From positions 1-50,296 of the forward strand of contig JAFSKG010000039.1 of NCBI GenBank assembly GCA_017449075.1: a stretch of 50,296 nucleotides of DNA. The letters run 5' to 3'. This DNA is from Lachnospiraceae bacterium (GTDB taxonomy: Bacteria > Bacillota > Clostridia > Lachnospirales > Lachnospiraceae). The notes below the pieces were generated by a model that saw nothing but the letters and a program-made list of their open reading frames with translations, did not search any database and had not been told where the DNA came from. Each line of letters starts with the position of its first letter. Position 1 is the stretch's first letter. The position numbers and the translations under genes were made by a program. Shown in pieces: positions 1 to 8,367 of the stretch.

Positions 1-271
1 AGCAGCAGCACCAGCAGCAGCACCTGCAGCATCATCAGGACCAAAGCCAGCAGCAGGAGCAGGTTCAGTAGTTGCACCTCTTCAAGGTACAGTACAAACT
101 ATTAAGGTTAAGGTTGGTGATAGTGTAAATTCAGGTGATGTAGTTGCCGTTATCGAAGCTATGAAGATGGAAAATGATATTCCAGCAACTGCATCAGGAA
201 CAGTTAAGGCTGTGCACGTATCAGCAGGAGCAAAAGTAGCAGCAGGAGATGTATTACTTGACATTGGTTAA
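1..271 (+). CDS. Biotin carboxyl carrier subunit of a Na+-translocating decarboxylase (5' partial)
   Basis: The gene enters from the left edge, open from base 2, and ends in TAA at 269-271; about 89 residues are visible. The first 20 or so are an Ala/Pro linker, followed by a lipoyl/biotinyl domain with the biotinylation motif EAMKMEN, whose second-last Lys-containing MKM carries the biotin lysine. In this family the carrier shuttles CO2 from a carboxyltransferase subunit to the membrane beta subunit, which is encoded 36 bases downstream. The carboxyltransferase is not in the window, so the decarboxylated acid (malonate, methylmalonyl-CoA, oxaloacetate or glutaconyl-CoA) cannot be read directly. 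The downstream genes make malonate attractive, but that is inference. Confidence 0.95.
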   Translation, partial: AAAPAAAPAASSGPKPAAGAGSVVAPLQGTVQTIKVKVGDSVNSGDVVAVIEAMKMENDIPATASGTVKAVHVSAGAKVAAGDVLLDIG

Positions 272-307
272 TAAGATTTTATTCATTTATTATAGAAGGA
301 GTTATAT

Positions 308-1504
308 ATGCAAGGACTTTTTTTAGCAAATGCCATAGTGGATACATTAGTTACCTTCTGGAAGGGTACGGGATTTTATGATTTCTTTAACCCTATATTT
401 AAAGAAGGTGTGCTTTTACCATTTGGCAATGTAATAATGATTATTATAGCTTGTATCTTGCTCTATCTTGCTATTGCAAAAGAATACGAGCCATATCTAC
501 TTATATCAATTGCATTTGGAATGCTTCTAGTAAATATTCCAATTGCAGGTCTTATGAATGGACCACTTGGGGATGTAAAGGGAGGGCTTCTTTACTATCT
601 TTTCCAAGGAATTGACTTAGGCATCTATCCCCCACTTATTTTCTTATGTATAGGTGCAGGTACGGACTTTGGACCGCTGATTGCTAATCCAAGATCATTA
701 CTTCTTGGTGCAGCAGCTCAGTTTGGTATTTTCTTTACATTTATTGGAGCTATATTCTTAGGTTTCACAGGACCAGAGGCAGCATCTATAGGTATAATTG
801 GTGGAGCAGATGGACCTACAGCACTTTACCTTACATCTAAACTTGCACCACAACTTTTAGGTTCTATAGCTGTAGCAGCTTATTCATATATGGCACTTGT
901 GCCAATGATTCAGCCACCAATTATTAAACTCTTAACCACAGAGAAGGAAAGAGTTATTAAAATGGAACAACTTAGAGAGGTTTCTCAAACTGAGAAGATT
1001 ATATTCCCTATAGTTGTTACTATATTCACTTGTTTATTACTTCCAGATGCTACATCACTTATTGGTATGCTTATGCTTGGAAATCTCTTGAAAGAGTCAG
1101 GAAGAGTTCCACTTCTTGTAAAAGCTATACAGGATGCTCTCATGTATATAGTTTCTATCTTCCTTGGAGTAACAGTAGGAGCTAAGGCATCAGCAGATCA
1201 CTTCCTTACACCTGATACTATAAAGATTATAGTTCTTGGTCTTATAGCATTCTCAATCGGTACTGCAGCAGGTGTTATCATAGGCAAGATTATGTGCTTC
1301 TTCACTAAAGGCAAGATAAACCCAATGATAGGTGCAGCAGGAGTTTCAGCAGTTCCTATGGCAGCAAGAGTTGTACAAAAAGAAGGTGTTAAATATAATC
1401 CAACAAACTTCTTACTCATGCACGCTATGGGACCAAACGTAGCAGGAGTTATCGGTTCGGCAGTTGCAGCAGGAATGTTACTCTTATTCTTCGGCACTAA
1501 GTAA
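308..1504 (+). CDS. Na+-translocating decarboxylase beta subunit (OadB/MmdB/GcdB/MadB family)
   Basis: This 398-residue polytopic membrane protein carries out decarboxylation of the carboxybiotin carrier coupled to Na+ export. It has many hydrophobic segments and the family hallmark GGADGPT at about residues 165-171; D168 corresponds to the membrane aspartate implicated in Na+ transport in OadB. Its C-terminal part has the conserved [16 protein letters not shown] block. The length fits shorter family members (roughly 370-430). ATG at 308 follows an AAGGAG site. It lies 36 bases after the biotin carrier and 26 bases before the amidase, so it appears to belong to the same transcript. The family is clear; which acid is used is not fixed by the beta subunit. 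Confidence 0.95.
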   Translation: MQGLFLANAIVDTLVTFWKGTGFYDFFNPIFKEGVLLPFGNVIMIIIACILLYLAIAKEYEPYLLISIAFGMLLVNIPIAGLMNGPLGDVKGGLLYYLFQGIDLGIYPPLIFLCIGAGTDFGPLIANPRSLLLGAAAQFGIFFTFIGAIFLGFTGPEAASIGIIGGADGPTALYLTSKLAPQLLGSIAVAAYSYMALVPMIQPPIIKLLTTEKERVIKMEQLREVSQTEKIIFPIVVTIFTCLLLPDATSLIGMLMLGNLLKESGRVPLLVKAIQDALMYIVSIFLGVTVGAKASADHFLTPDTIKIIVLGLIAFSIGTAAGVIIGKIMCFFTKGKINPMIGAAGVSAVPMAARVVQKEGVKYNPTNFLLMHAMGPNVAGVIGSAVAAGMLLLFFGTK

Positions 1505-1530
1505 TAACGAGCCCGCATAGGAGGAAAACT

Positions 1531-3003
1531 ATGTACGATGTATTAGAACTAACAATTGAAAAGTTTCATAACGATTTAAAATCCGGCGCAACAACTTGCA
1601 AGGAAGTTATGCAGGCCTATATTGATAGAATAAATCTTTATGACAAACAAAATGATAAAATAAATGCAATAATTTTAATTAATCCAAATGCAATTAAAGA
1701 AGCAGAAGAATGCGATAAAAAAATTGCTGAAGATAAATCAATCATAGACAAGTTACCACTTTTCGGATGTCCACTTCTTGTGAAAGATAATTTTGAAACA
1801 TATGATATGCCTACAACTGCAGGTTCAAAAACTCTTGAAGGATTTGAAACTCACAAAGATGCTTTCGTAGTTGATAAACTAAGAAAGGCAGGAGCAGTAA
1901 TAGTTGCAAAAACTAATCTTCATGAGTTTGCAGTGTGGGGTGAAAATGTAAGTTCTATTTTAGGACAGACACATAATCCTTATGACCACAGTAGAAGTAG
2001 TGGAGGAAGTAGCGGCGGTACAGGTGCAGGACTTGCGGCAAACTTTGGACTTATCGGAATAGGAACTGATACAATAAACTCTGTGAGAAGTCCAAGTTCA
2101 GCAAATAGTCTCTGCGGTATAAGACCAACTATAGGACTTGTAAGCCGTATGGGAATAGTTCCTTATTCACTTACTCAAGATACTGCAGGAGCACTTGCAA
2201 GAACACTTACTGATGCAGTTAAGACATTCAACGAGATGATAGGTTCTGACCCTGAAGATGAAGTAACTATAGATGGGGCAAAAAATTCTAAAGGTGATTA
2301 CACTAAGTTTTTGAAAGCTGATGGACTTAAAGGAAAGAAACTTGGTATCCTTAGAAGTTTTATGGGAAATGAAGATGTCCACAAAGAAGTAAATAAGTGT
2401 ATGGAAAATTGCTTCAAAGTTTTGAAAGATAACGGAGCAGAGTTAGTAGACATTACTGAGAAGTTCGACATAGGACATCTAGTATCAGATATAAGTTTAC
2501 ATCTTTGGGATTTTAAATATGAGTTAGAAAAATATTTGAAAGAGCATAACTGTAAATATCAAACATTTGACCAACTTATATCTTGTGGACTTTGCACTCC
2601 AGATATAATTCCAAATCTTGAAGATGCAAATAAGATAGACATTAATTCACCTGCTTACAAAGAAAGAGTAGAGAAGAGATTACAACTTATAAAAGATGTG
2701 AAGGCACTTTTTGACAAATATGGTATAGATGCAATTATCTATCCACATCAACAACAACTTGTATGTAAGGTAGGCAAGACTCAGGCTCAAAGAAATGGTG
2801 CCATAGGTTCAGTCACAGGATTCCCTGCGATAGTTGTACCAGGAGGATTTTCAACACCAGATGAGTTTGCTCCTATCGGAGTACCAGTAGGAATGGAGAT
2901 CCTTGGCAAACCATTTACAGAGGGAACATTACTTGAGATAGCATATGGTTTCGAACAGCATTCACATTTTAGAAAAGTTCCAAAACTTGGCAATAAAAAT
3001 TAA
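1531..3003 (+). CDS. Amidase-signature family amidohydrolase
   Basis: A 490-residue cytoplasmic amidase-signature enzyme that hydrolyses a C-N amide bond. The Lys-cisSer-Ser triad can be read as K85 (VKDN), S160 (GGSSGG) and S184; the spacings of 75 and 24 residues equal those of K142/S217/S241 in fatty acid amide hydrolase. The nucleophile block reads TDTINSVRSP, where most relatives have TDTGGSIRxP or TDTGNSIRxP. ATG at 1531 follows an AGGAGG site. Family members include malonamidase E2, allophanate hydrolase and GatA. No gatC or gatB lies nearby, which argues against a tRNA amidotransferase. Sitting between a decarboxylase subunit and an AllF-like protein, it could release ammonia from malonamate or a similar monoamide; this is inference. 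Confidence 0.9.
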   Translation: MYDVLELTIEKFHNDLKSGATTCKEVMQAYIDRINLYDKQNDKINAIILINPNAIKEAEECDKKIAEDKSIIDKLPLFGCPLLVKDNFETYDMPTTAGSKTLEGFETHKDAFVVDKLRKAGAVIVAKTNLHEFAVWGENVSSILGQTHNPYDHSRSSGGSSGGTGAGLAANFGLIGIGTDTINSVRSPSSANSLCGIRPTIGLVSRMGIVPYSLTQDTAGALARTLTDAVKTFNEMIGSDPEDEVTIDGAKNSKGDYTKFLKADGLKGKKLGILRSFMGNEDVHKEVNKCMENCFKVLKDNGAELVDITEKFDIGHLVSDISLHLWDFKYELEKYLKEHNCKYQTFDQLISCGLCTPDIIPNLEDANKIDINSPAYKERVEKRLQLIKDVKALFDKYGIDAIIYPHQQQLVCKVGKTQAQRNGAIGSVTGFPAIVVPGGFSTPDEFAPIGVPVGMEILGKPFTEGTLLEIAYGFEQHSHFRKVPKLGNKN

Positions 3004-3029
3004 TTATAAAATAAATATAGGAGGGAAAT

Positions 3030-4592
3030 ATGGTAAAAGCACAAATCACACCTGGTGCATACTATGATTCAGTTTCACTTATGATTATTTCTAATGCTGT
3101 CAAGAAAATTCCTGGTGTCACTGAAGCACTTGTGGGCATGGGCACAGACTTAAATCGTGAGCTAAATAGGAATAATCCTAATCTTAATTCACCTGAAGTA
3201 GAAAAAACTACTCCAAATGACTTCTTTGTAGCTGCAAATGTAAATGATGAAGAGACATGGAAAAATGTACTTGCAAAAGTAGAAGAGAAGTTGAATGAAA
3301 AGAAAGAAGATGCAGCTTCGAACTACTATCCAGCAACACTTGATGGTGCACTTAAAGTTCAACCACATACCAATATGGCAGTTATTTCTGTTCCTGGTAA
3401 AGGTGGACATGCATATAATGTTGCAAAAGAGTGCCTAATGCACCATATCAACGTTATGCTTTTTTCTGATAATGTGTCAATCGATGAGGAAAAAGAACTT
3501 AAGACTGAAGCAGTCAAGAGAGGTCTACTAGTTATGGGACCAGATTGTGGCACTGCTATAGTCAACCATGTTCCACTTGCTTTTGCAAATGTAGTTCGTC
3601 CAGGCAATATCGGTATGGTATGTGCATCTGGAACAGGAACTCAAGAGGTATCTTCTATAATTGACTCACTTGGTGGTGGTGTATCACAAGTTCTTGGTAC
3701 AGGTGGAAGAGACCTTAAAAAAGAAATTGGCGGTATAATGTTTAAGCATTGCTTACAAGCTCTCATTGCTGATGATGCTACTAAAGTAATAGTTCTTGTA
3801 TCAAAGCCACCATATCCACCAGTTCAAACTGAAGTATTAAAGATGGCAAAAGAAGGCGGAAAGCCTACAGTTGTCTGCTTTATAGGTGGTAATCCAGAAG
3901 AACCAACGAGCTTTGGTTTAGTTCCTGCAGTTTCGCTTGAGGATGCAGCAAGAAAGGCAGTTGCACTTTCAAAGGGCGAGACTCCAAAGACATTTGATGG
4001 CTTTGATATGAGTCTTGCTGAGGTTGACACATTGGTAAATGAAGCTGTTAAGAGTTTAAAGCCAACTCAAAAGTATATGAGAGCACTCTACACAGGTGGT
4101 ACGCTTTGTGATGAGTCTATGAAGTATTTACTTCCAACTTGCAAGAGAATATTCTCAAATATTCCTCTTCAAGATAATGATAAGTTAGAAAATAAAGATG
4201 TAAGTAGAGAGCATACAGCACTTGACTTTGGAGATGATGAATTTACAGTAGGACGTCCTCATCCAATGATTGATCCAAGCCTTCGTGCAGAGAGAGTTCT
4301 TAAAGAAGCAAATGATGAAACTTGTGCTGTTATCTTAGTTGATTGTGTAATCGGTTATGGTTCTCATGAAGATCCAGCAGCAGATTTGTCAGAATCAATT
4401 AAGAAGGGTAAAGAGGCTGCAAAAGCAGCAGGCCGTGACGTAATTGTTGTAGCAAGTGTTTGCGGAACTGAGGGTGACCCACAGGGACTTACAAAGACTC
4501 GTGAGACACTTAAAGCGGCAGGGGCAATCGTTATGCCTACAAATGCACAAGCTTGCAGATTAGTAAGAAAAATAATAGAGAAGATAGGATAA
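3030..4592 (+). CDS. FdrA/AllF-like acyl-CoA-synthetase-fold protein
   Basis: This 520-residue protein resembles FdrA (AllF) of E. coli, built on the succinyl-CoA synthetase alpha fold. It has a glycine-rich nucleotide-binding region near residue 195 (MVCASGTGTQEV), a following GTGGRDLK segment and a C-terminal RPHPMIDPSLR motif. In E. coli, FdrA with YlbE and YlbF (AllFGH) has been linked to oxamate carbamoyltransferase, which splits oxalurate with phosphate into oxamate and carbamoyl phosphate. Here it is followed by a small FdrA-domain protein and a DUF1116 protein, the AllG equivalent, but no DUF2877 (AllH) gene. A carbamoyl-phosphate-forming role on an N-carbamoyl amide is plausible; the substrate is not shown by the sequence. 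ATG at 3030 follows an AGGAGG site. Confidence 0.88.
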   Translation: MVKAQITPGAYYDSVSLMIISNAVKKIPGVTEALVGMGTDLNRELNRNNPNLNSPEVEKTTPNDFFVAANVNDEETWKNVLAKVEEKLNEKKEDAASNYYPATLDGALKVQPHTNMAVISVPGKGGHAYNVAKECLMHHINVMLFSDNVSIDEEKELKTEAVKRGLLVMGPDCGTAIVNHVPLAFANVVRPGNIGMVCASGTGTQEVSSIIDSLGGGVSQVLGTGGRDLKKEIGGIMFKHCLQALIADDATKVIVLVSKPPYPPVQTEVLKMAKEGGKPTVVCFIGGNPEEPTSFGLVPAVSLEDAARKAVALSKGETPKTFDGFDMSLAEVDTLVNEAVKSLKPTQKYMRALYTGGTLCDESMKYLLPTCKRIFSNIPLQDNDKLENKDVSREHTALDFGDDEFTVGRPHPMIDPSLRAERVLKEANDETCAVILVDCVIGYGSHEDPAADLSESIKKGKEAAKAAGRDVIVVASVCGTEGDPQGLTKTRETLKAAGAIVMPTNAQACRLVRKIIEKIG

Positions 4593-4602
4593 GGAGGAAT
4601 AT

Positions 4603-4776
4603 ATGGAAAACAGAGTAAATGTATTATTTACAAAGAAGATTCAAATCGTAAACTTTGGTATCAAAAGTTTTTATGATGACAATAAGAAACAAGGTATTCC
4701 TTCTGTGCATGTAGATTGGAAGCCTGTAGCAGGCGGTAATAAAGAACTTGCAAGTATTCTTGATGATTTATTGTAA
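4603..4776 (+). CDS. Small FdrA-domain protein, 57 residues
   Basis: ATG at 4603 follows a strong AAGGAGG site directly after the FdrA stop, and the frame closes with TAA at 4774-4776. The predicted protein has a motif run (IQIVNFGIKSFYDD, then VHVDWKPVAGG) that, from memory, resembles a segment fused to the larger partner proteins in other FdrA/DUF1116 systems. It is soluble, without a signal peptide or membrane segment. The position between the two large partners, with a 10-base gap before and 33 bases after, suggests a split-off subunit or linker domain of the same complex. No catalytic residue can be assigned. I am confident that it is translated, and less confident in the domain name. 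Confidence 0.8.
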   Translation: MENRVNVLFTKKIQIVNFGIKSFYDDNKKQGIPSVHVDWKPVAGGNKELASILDDLL

Positions 4777-4809
4777 AAAATATTAAATTAAAATAAAGGA
4801 GAGAAAATT

Positions 4810-6084
4810 ATGGCTATTACAAAGGATGAAATTAACCAAGCGAATGCGGAAGTGTTAAAGATTATTCTTAGTGCTAAACCAACTCTTATTGGTATGGGAA
4901 CTGCTGGAGAAGATATTCCAGGCATGACTCCTACTACGATTTTACACTCAGGACCTCCTGTAGATTGGGAGCATATGAGTGGACCACAAAAGGGTGCTGT
5001 TATTGGTGCTCTTATGTATGAAGGTCTTGCAAAAGATGATAAGGAAGCTGAGCAACTTGCTGCTTCTGGAAAGATCACATTTGATCCTTGCCACCATCAC
5101 TGTGCAGTAGGACCTATGGCTGGTATAGTATCTTATCATATGCCAGTATTTATCGTTGAGAATAAGGAGTATGGCAACAAAGCATACTGTACTTTCAATG
5201 AAGGTCTTGGAAAAGTTTTGAGATTTGGTGCTTATCAACCAGAAGTTATTGAAAGACTGAAATGGTTACAAGATGAGCTTTATCCAATCGTGAAAGAAGC
5301 TCTTGCAATTTGTGGCGAGATAGATTTGAAGGCAATGATTTCAGAAGTTCTTCAAATGGGTGATGATGGTCACAACAGAAATAAAGCAGGCACATCTTTA
5401 TTATTCAGAAAGCTTGCACCAGCTATTGTTCAAACTCATTTCACTGAGGAGCAAAAAGTAAAAGCTCTTAAGTTCATCGATAGCAATGACCACTTCTTCC
5501 TTAACTTAACTATGCCAGCTGCTAAGTGCACAATGGATGCTACATTCTGTGATGTAAATCCAAAGACTAAGGGATCTACAATTGTAGCAACTATGGCTCG
5601 TAATGGTTATGAATTTGGTATAAGAATAGCAGGACTTGGACAAAAGAAATGGTTCACAGCTCCAGCAGAGATCGTTGAAGGATTATATTTCCCAGGATTC
5701 ACAGCAGAAGATGCAAATCCAGACGTTGGCGATTCTTGTATCACTGAGACTTGCGGTATTGGTGGATTCTGTATGGGTGCTGCTCCAGCAATCGTTCAAT
5801 TCGTTGGTGGAACTCCAGAAGATGCTCTTAATTATAGTAGACAAATGTATGAAATCACAGAAGGCGAAGGAACTACATATAAGATTCCTGCACTCAACTT
5901 CCGTGGATCAGCTACAGGTATTGATATTAGAAAAGTTATCAAGACTCAAATCAGACCTGTTATCAACACTGGTGTTGCTGCTAAGAAGCCAGGTGTTGGA
6001 CAAGTTGGTGCTGGTATAGTTCACCCACCAATGAAGTGCTTCGAAGATGCACTCAAAGATTTCCAAGCAACTTACATGTCATAA
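4810..6084 (+). CDS. DUF1116 protein (YlbE/AllG-like)
   Basis: A 424-residue protein of the DUF1116 family, the partner of FdrA. Features seen are GMGTAGEDIPGM near residue 30, a histidine cluster DPCHHHCAVGPMAGIVS at about residues 95-110, and CMGAAPAIVQFVGG near residue 325. In E. coli the relative YlbE (AllG) works with AllF and AllH in making carbamoyl phosphate from oxalurate. The conserved histidine cluster may be part of a metal or phosphate site; that is inference. ATG at 4810 follows an AAAGGAGAG site. The gene is in the run amidase-FdrA-small protein-DUF1116-cyclase, consistent with one pathway. A palindromic repeat lies just after its stop. Confidence 0.9.
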   Translation: MAITKDEINQANAEVLKIILSAKPTLIGMGTAGEDIPGMTPTTILHSGPPVDWEHMSGPQKGAVIGALMYEGLAKDDKEAEQLAASGKITFDPCHHHCAVGPMAGIVSYHMPVFIVENKEYGNKAYCTFNEGLGKVLRFGAYQPEVIERLKWLQDELYPIVKEALAICGEIDLKAMISEVLQMGDDGHNRNKAGTSLLFRKLAPAIVQTHFTEEQKVKALKFIDSNDHFFLNLTMPAAKCTMDATFCDVNPKTKGSTIVATMARNGYEFGIRIAGLGQKKWFTAPAEIVEGLYFPGFTAEDANPDVGDSCITETCGIGGFCMGAAPAIVQFVGGTPEDALNYSRQMYEITEGEGTTYKIPALNFRGSATGIDIRKVIKTQIRPVINTGVAAKKPGVGQVGAGIVHPPMKCFEDALKDFQATYMS

Positions 6085-6087
6085 ACT

Positions 6088-6111
6088 TGTATGGGCGAGT
6101 TATACGAGCCC
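6088..6111 (+). repeat. Short dispersed palindromic repeat, copy A
   Basis: Directly after the DUF1116 stop, the sequence TGTATGGGCGAG..CGAGCCC forms an imperfect hairpin with a GGGC/GCCC outer stem. The same pattern recurs near 27490 and 41308. It lies between two genes of the same apparent operon, so it may act as an mRNA-processing or stability element. Confidence 0.6.
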
Positions 6112-6148
6112 TAAAAAATTAAAATAATTTAAATAGGAGGATATACTT

Positions 6149-6955
6149 ATGAAATGGGATCAAATTAAAATGTATGATTTAACAATCGGTACAGGTGTTA
6201 CAACACCACCTTGGCCAACATATCAACCACTTAGAGTTGAGTATTTTAAGAGACTTTCTTCAAATGGTGCTAATGGACAAATTATCCACACTAGTAACCA
6301 CGTAGGAACTCACCTTGATGGACCAAGACACTTTGATACATCAGGCGGAGACATCGCAGGACTTCCACTTGATAAACTTTGCCATCCAGGCGTAGTTGTA
6401 GATCTTTCTGATGAGTTCGGTGCTGAGGACTGGTCAATCTACAGCGAGAAAGATATCGAGAAGAGAGTAGAAGTAAAAGAAGGAGATATCCTTATCATTA
6501 ATACTGGATATCACAAATATGGGTGGGAAGAGCCAGCTGCTGATGAGCAAAGATACATGGTTCGTCACCCAGGTCCATCACTTTCTTTCGTTGACTGGTG
6601 TCATCAAAAGAAACTTCGTTGGATCGGTGTTGACTGTGGTTCTGCAGATCACCCAATGAATACAAAGATTCGTGATTGGTGTCCAATGGATGCTAAGAAG
6701 TGCGACGAGTATATGAAGAAAAAATATGGAAAGTCTTTAAATGAGATGTATCCATGGCCAGAGCAATATCAAGCAATGCATATTCAAATGTTCCCTAAGA
6801 AATATGGTGAGATAATACATGCTGAGTGTGTAGGCGGAGAGATTGATAAACTTTCTAACAAGAGAGTAGTTATTGGTTGCTTCCCTTGGAAGGGTGTTGA
6901 CATTGAGTCTGCATTCACTCGTATAGTTGCATTTGATGGATTTGAAGGCGTATAA
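6149..6955 (+). CDS. Cyclase-family metal-dependent hydrolase (PF04199-like)
   Basis: A 268-residue protein with the cyclase-family metal motif HxGTHxDxPxH, seen as H51-V-G-T-H55-L-D57-G-P-R-H61. The family includes bacterial kynurenine formamidase and isatin hydrolase, Mn2+ or Zn2+ enzymes that hydrolyse cyclic or N-formyl amides. No signal peptide is present, so it should act in the cytoplasm. ATG at 6149 follows an AGGAGG site. Between the DUF1116 gene and the molybdenum hydroxylase genes, a ring-opening step on an oxidised heterocycle fits best, for example barbiturate to ureidomalonate. The classical barbiturase belongs to a different fold (the AtzD/cyanuric acid hydrolase family), so this would be a non-orthologous replacement. 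The substrate is inference. Confidence 0.9.
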   Translation: MKWDQIKMYDLTIGTGVTTPPWPTYQPLRVEYFKRLSSNGANGQIIHTSNHVGTHLDGPRHFDTSGGDIAGLPLDKLCHPGVVVDLSDEFGAEDWSIYSEKDIEKRVEVKEGDILIINTGYHKYGWEEPAADEQRYMVRHPGPSLSFVDWCHQKKLRWIGVDCGSADHPMNTKIRDWCPMDAKKCDEYMKKKYGKSLNEMYPWPEQYQAMHIQMFPKKYGEIIHAECVGGEIDKLSNKRVVIGCFPWKGVDIESAFTRIVAFDGFEGV

Positions 6956-6964
6956 TATTTTTTT

Positions 6965-6995
6965 AAGCAAGTCACTTTAATGTGGCTTGCTTTTT
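6965..6995 (+). terminator. Intrinsic terminator or attenuator after the cyclase gene
   Basis: An 11-base-pair stem (AAGCAAGTCAC with GTGGCTTGCTT, one G-T pair) around a 6-base loop is followed by a T run. Only 50 bases separate it from the next start codon and I see no clear promoter in between, so partial read-through into the molybdenum hydroxylase genes is likely. Confidence 0.8.
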
Positions 6996-7045
6996 AAGTT
7001 AATCAAACGATATTTTTATAAAAAAATAACGAAAGGAGAGATTGG

Positions 7046-7876
7046 ATGAGAGAATTTGAATATGTTGCACCTAAGACAGTGAAAGAAGCGCTTAGCCTTC
7101 TTGCTACTTATAAAGAAAAAGCAACTATTCTTGCTGGTGGAACTGATGTGGTTGTTCGTCTTCGTGATGAGATTATAGACCCTGAGTTTATAATTGACAT
7201 CAAGCATATCGACGAATTAAATGGCATTAAGTTCGACAAGAAAGAAGGACTTTTTGTAGGTGCAAATGCGACTATGCATGAAATTCAAAACGACAAGAAC
7301 GTTAAAGAATTTTATCCATTTTACGCTGAGGCTTGCGGACATGTAGGCTCAAAGCAAGTCAGAAACAAAGCAACTTCTGTCGGAAATCTTTGTACTGCAT
7401 CACCACTTGGTGATAGCCTTACTCCTATGTATTGTCTTGATGCAACAGTTGTAATTGAAGGACCAAAGGGAAAGAGAGAAGTCCCAGTTCGTGAATTTAT
7501 AACTTTTGTAAGAAAGACTGTTCTTGAAAGAGACGAGTTGGTACTTGGTGTTAAGTTCCCATATGTAGAGTGTAAAGGAATTTATACAAAGAATGCTAGA
7601 CGTCATGAGGTTGATCTTTCAAATATTGTAGCAACAATACTTAAGATTGGTGACGAGTATAGAATTGCCTATGGTTCTGTAGCTCCAACGCCTATAAGAT
7701 TAGTTAAGACTGAAGAATTCTTGAAGGGCAAGAAAATTGATGACAAGGTTATAGAAGAGGCTAAGAAGATTTTAGCAACTGAGATATCACCTATATCAGA
7801 TCTTCGTGCTACTAAAGAATATAGAGTTTCGGTTTCACAAAGTATTTTAGAAAATAGCCTAAAGGCATTAGGTTAG
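7046..7876 (+). CDS. Molybdenum hydroxylase FAD-binding subunit (xanthine dehydrogenase family)
   Basis: This 276-residue subunit is the FAD domain of a three-subunit xanthine-dehydrogenase-type hydroxylase. Visible family features are ILAGGTDVVVRLRD at about residues 28-41, the FAD pyrophosphate loop, and SKQVRNKATSVGNLCTASPLGDS near residue 100. It passes electrons from the Fe-S subunit to the final acceptor. ATG at 7046 follows an AAAGGAGAG site. Genes for the Fe-S and molybdenum subunits follow with 12- and 2-base gaps. Relatives act on purines, pyrimidines, nicotinate or CO; the FAD subunit does not discriminate. The adjacent uracil-type permease favours a nucleobase. Confidence 0.94.
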   Translation: MREFEYVAPKTVKEALSLLATYKEKATILAGGTDVVVRLRDEIIDPEFIIDIKHIDELNGIKFDKKEGLFVGANATMHEIQNDKNVKEFYPFYAEACGHVGSKQVRNKATSVGNLCTASPLGDSLTPMYCLDATVVIEGPKGKREVPVREFITFVRKTVLERDELVLGVKFPYVECKGIYTKNARRHEVDLSNIVATILKIGDEYRIAYGSVAPTPIRLVKTEEFLKGKKIDDKVIEEAKKILATEISPISDLRATKEYRVSVSQSILENSLKALG

Positions 7877-7888
7877 AAAGGAGGGAAT

Positions 7889-8365
7889 ATGAAAAAGATA
7901 AATGTAAAGTTTACTCTTAATGGTGAACCAATTGAACTTGAGGTTCAACCAAATCATACAGCCCTTCGTGTAATTCGTGAGCAACTTGATTTAACTGGTG
8001 CAAAAGAGGGCTGTGGAGCAGGAGAGTGTGGTGCATGCACTATCATAGTTGATGGTCTTGCTGTAAACTCATGTCTTATGCTTGCTCCAGAACTTGATGG
8101 AAAAAATGTATTGACTGTTGAAGGACTTGCCAAAGATGGCAAGCTTACAGACATTCAACAGGCATTCATAGATCACGTAGCACTTCAATGTGGATATTGT
8201 ACTCCAGGATTCATTATGTCTACCACTGCATTCCTTGAGGAGAATAAAAAACCTACTCGTGAAGAGATAGAGATTGCTCTTTCTGGGAATCTATGTAGAT
8301 GTACTGGATACAAGAGAATTATTGAAGCAGTTGAAGATGTAGTAAATAAGAGGGGAGGTAAATAA
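7889..8365 (+). CDS. Molybdenum hydroxylase [2Fe-2S] subunit
   Basis: A 158-residue protein with the two [2Fe-2S] domains of the xanthine dehydrogenase family. The N-terminal plant-type cluster motif is GCGAGECGACTIIVDG, with a further Cys in VNSC, and the C-terminal helical-domain cluster has CGYCTPGF and NLCRCTGY. It relays electrons from the molybdenum site to FAD. The length is typical (150-165). ATG at 7889 follows an AAAGGAGGG site 12 bases after the FAD subunit stop, and the gene runs almost directly into the molybdenum subunit. No residue appears to be missing. Confidence 0.96.
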   Translation: MKKINVKFTLNGEPIELEVQPNHTALRVIREQLDLTGAKEGCGAGECGACTIIVDGLAVNSCLMLAPELDGKNVLTVEGLAKDGKLTDIQQAFIDHVALQCGYCTPGFIMSTTAFLEENKKPTREEIEIALSGNLCRCTGYKRIIEAVEDVVNKRGGK

Positions 8366-8367
8366 GT

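Noticed and set aside
1531-3003. Assignment as GatA of tRNA-dependent amidotransferase
   Set aside because: No gatC or gatB is adjacent, the nucleophile motif deviates, and the context is catabolic.
5636-6019. A 127-residue frame on the + strand inside the DUF1116 gene
   Set aside because: It is a frame-shifted shadow of a well-conserved gene, without a ribosome site.
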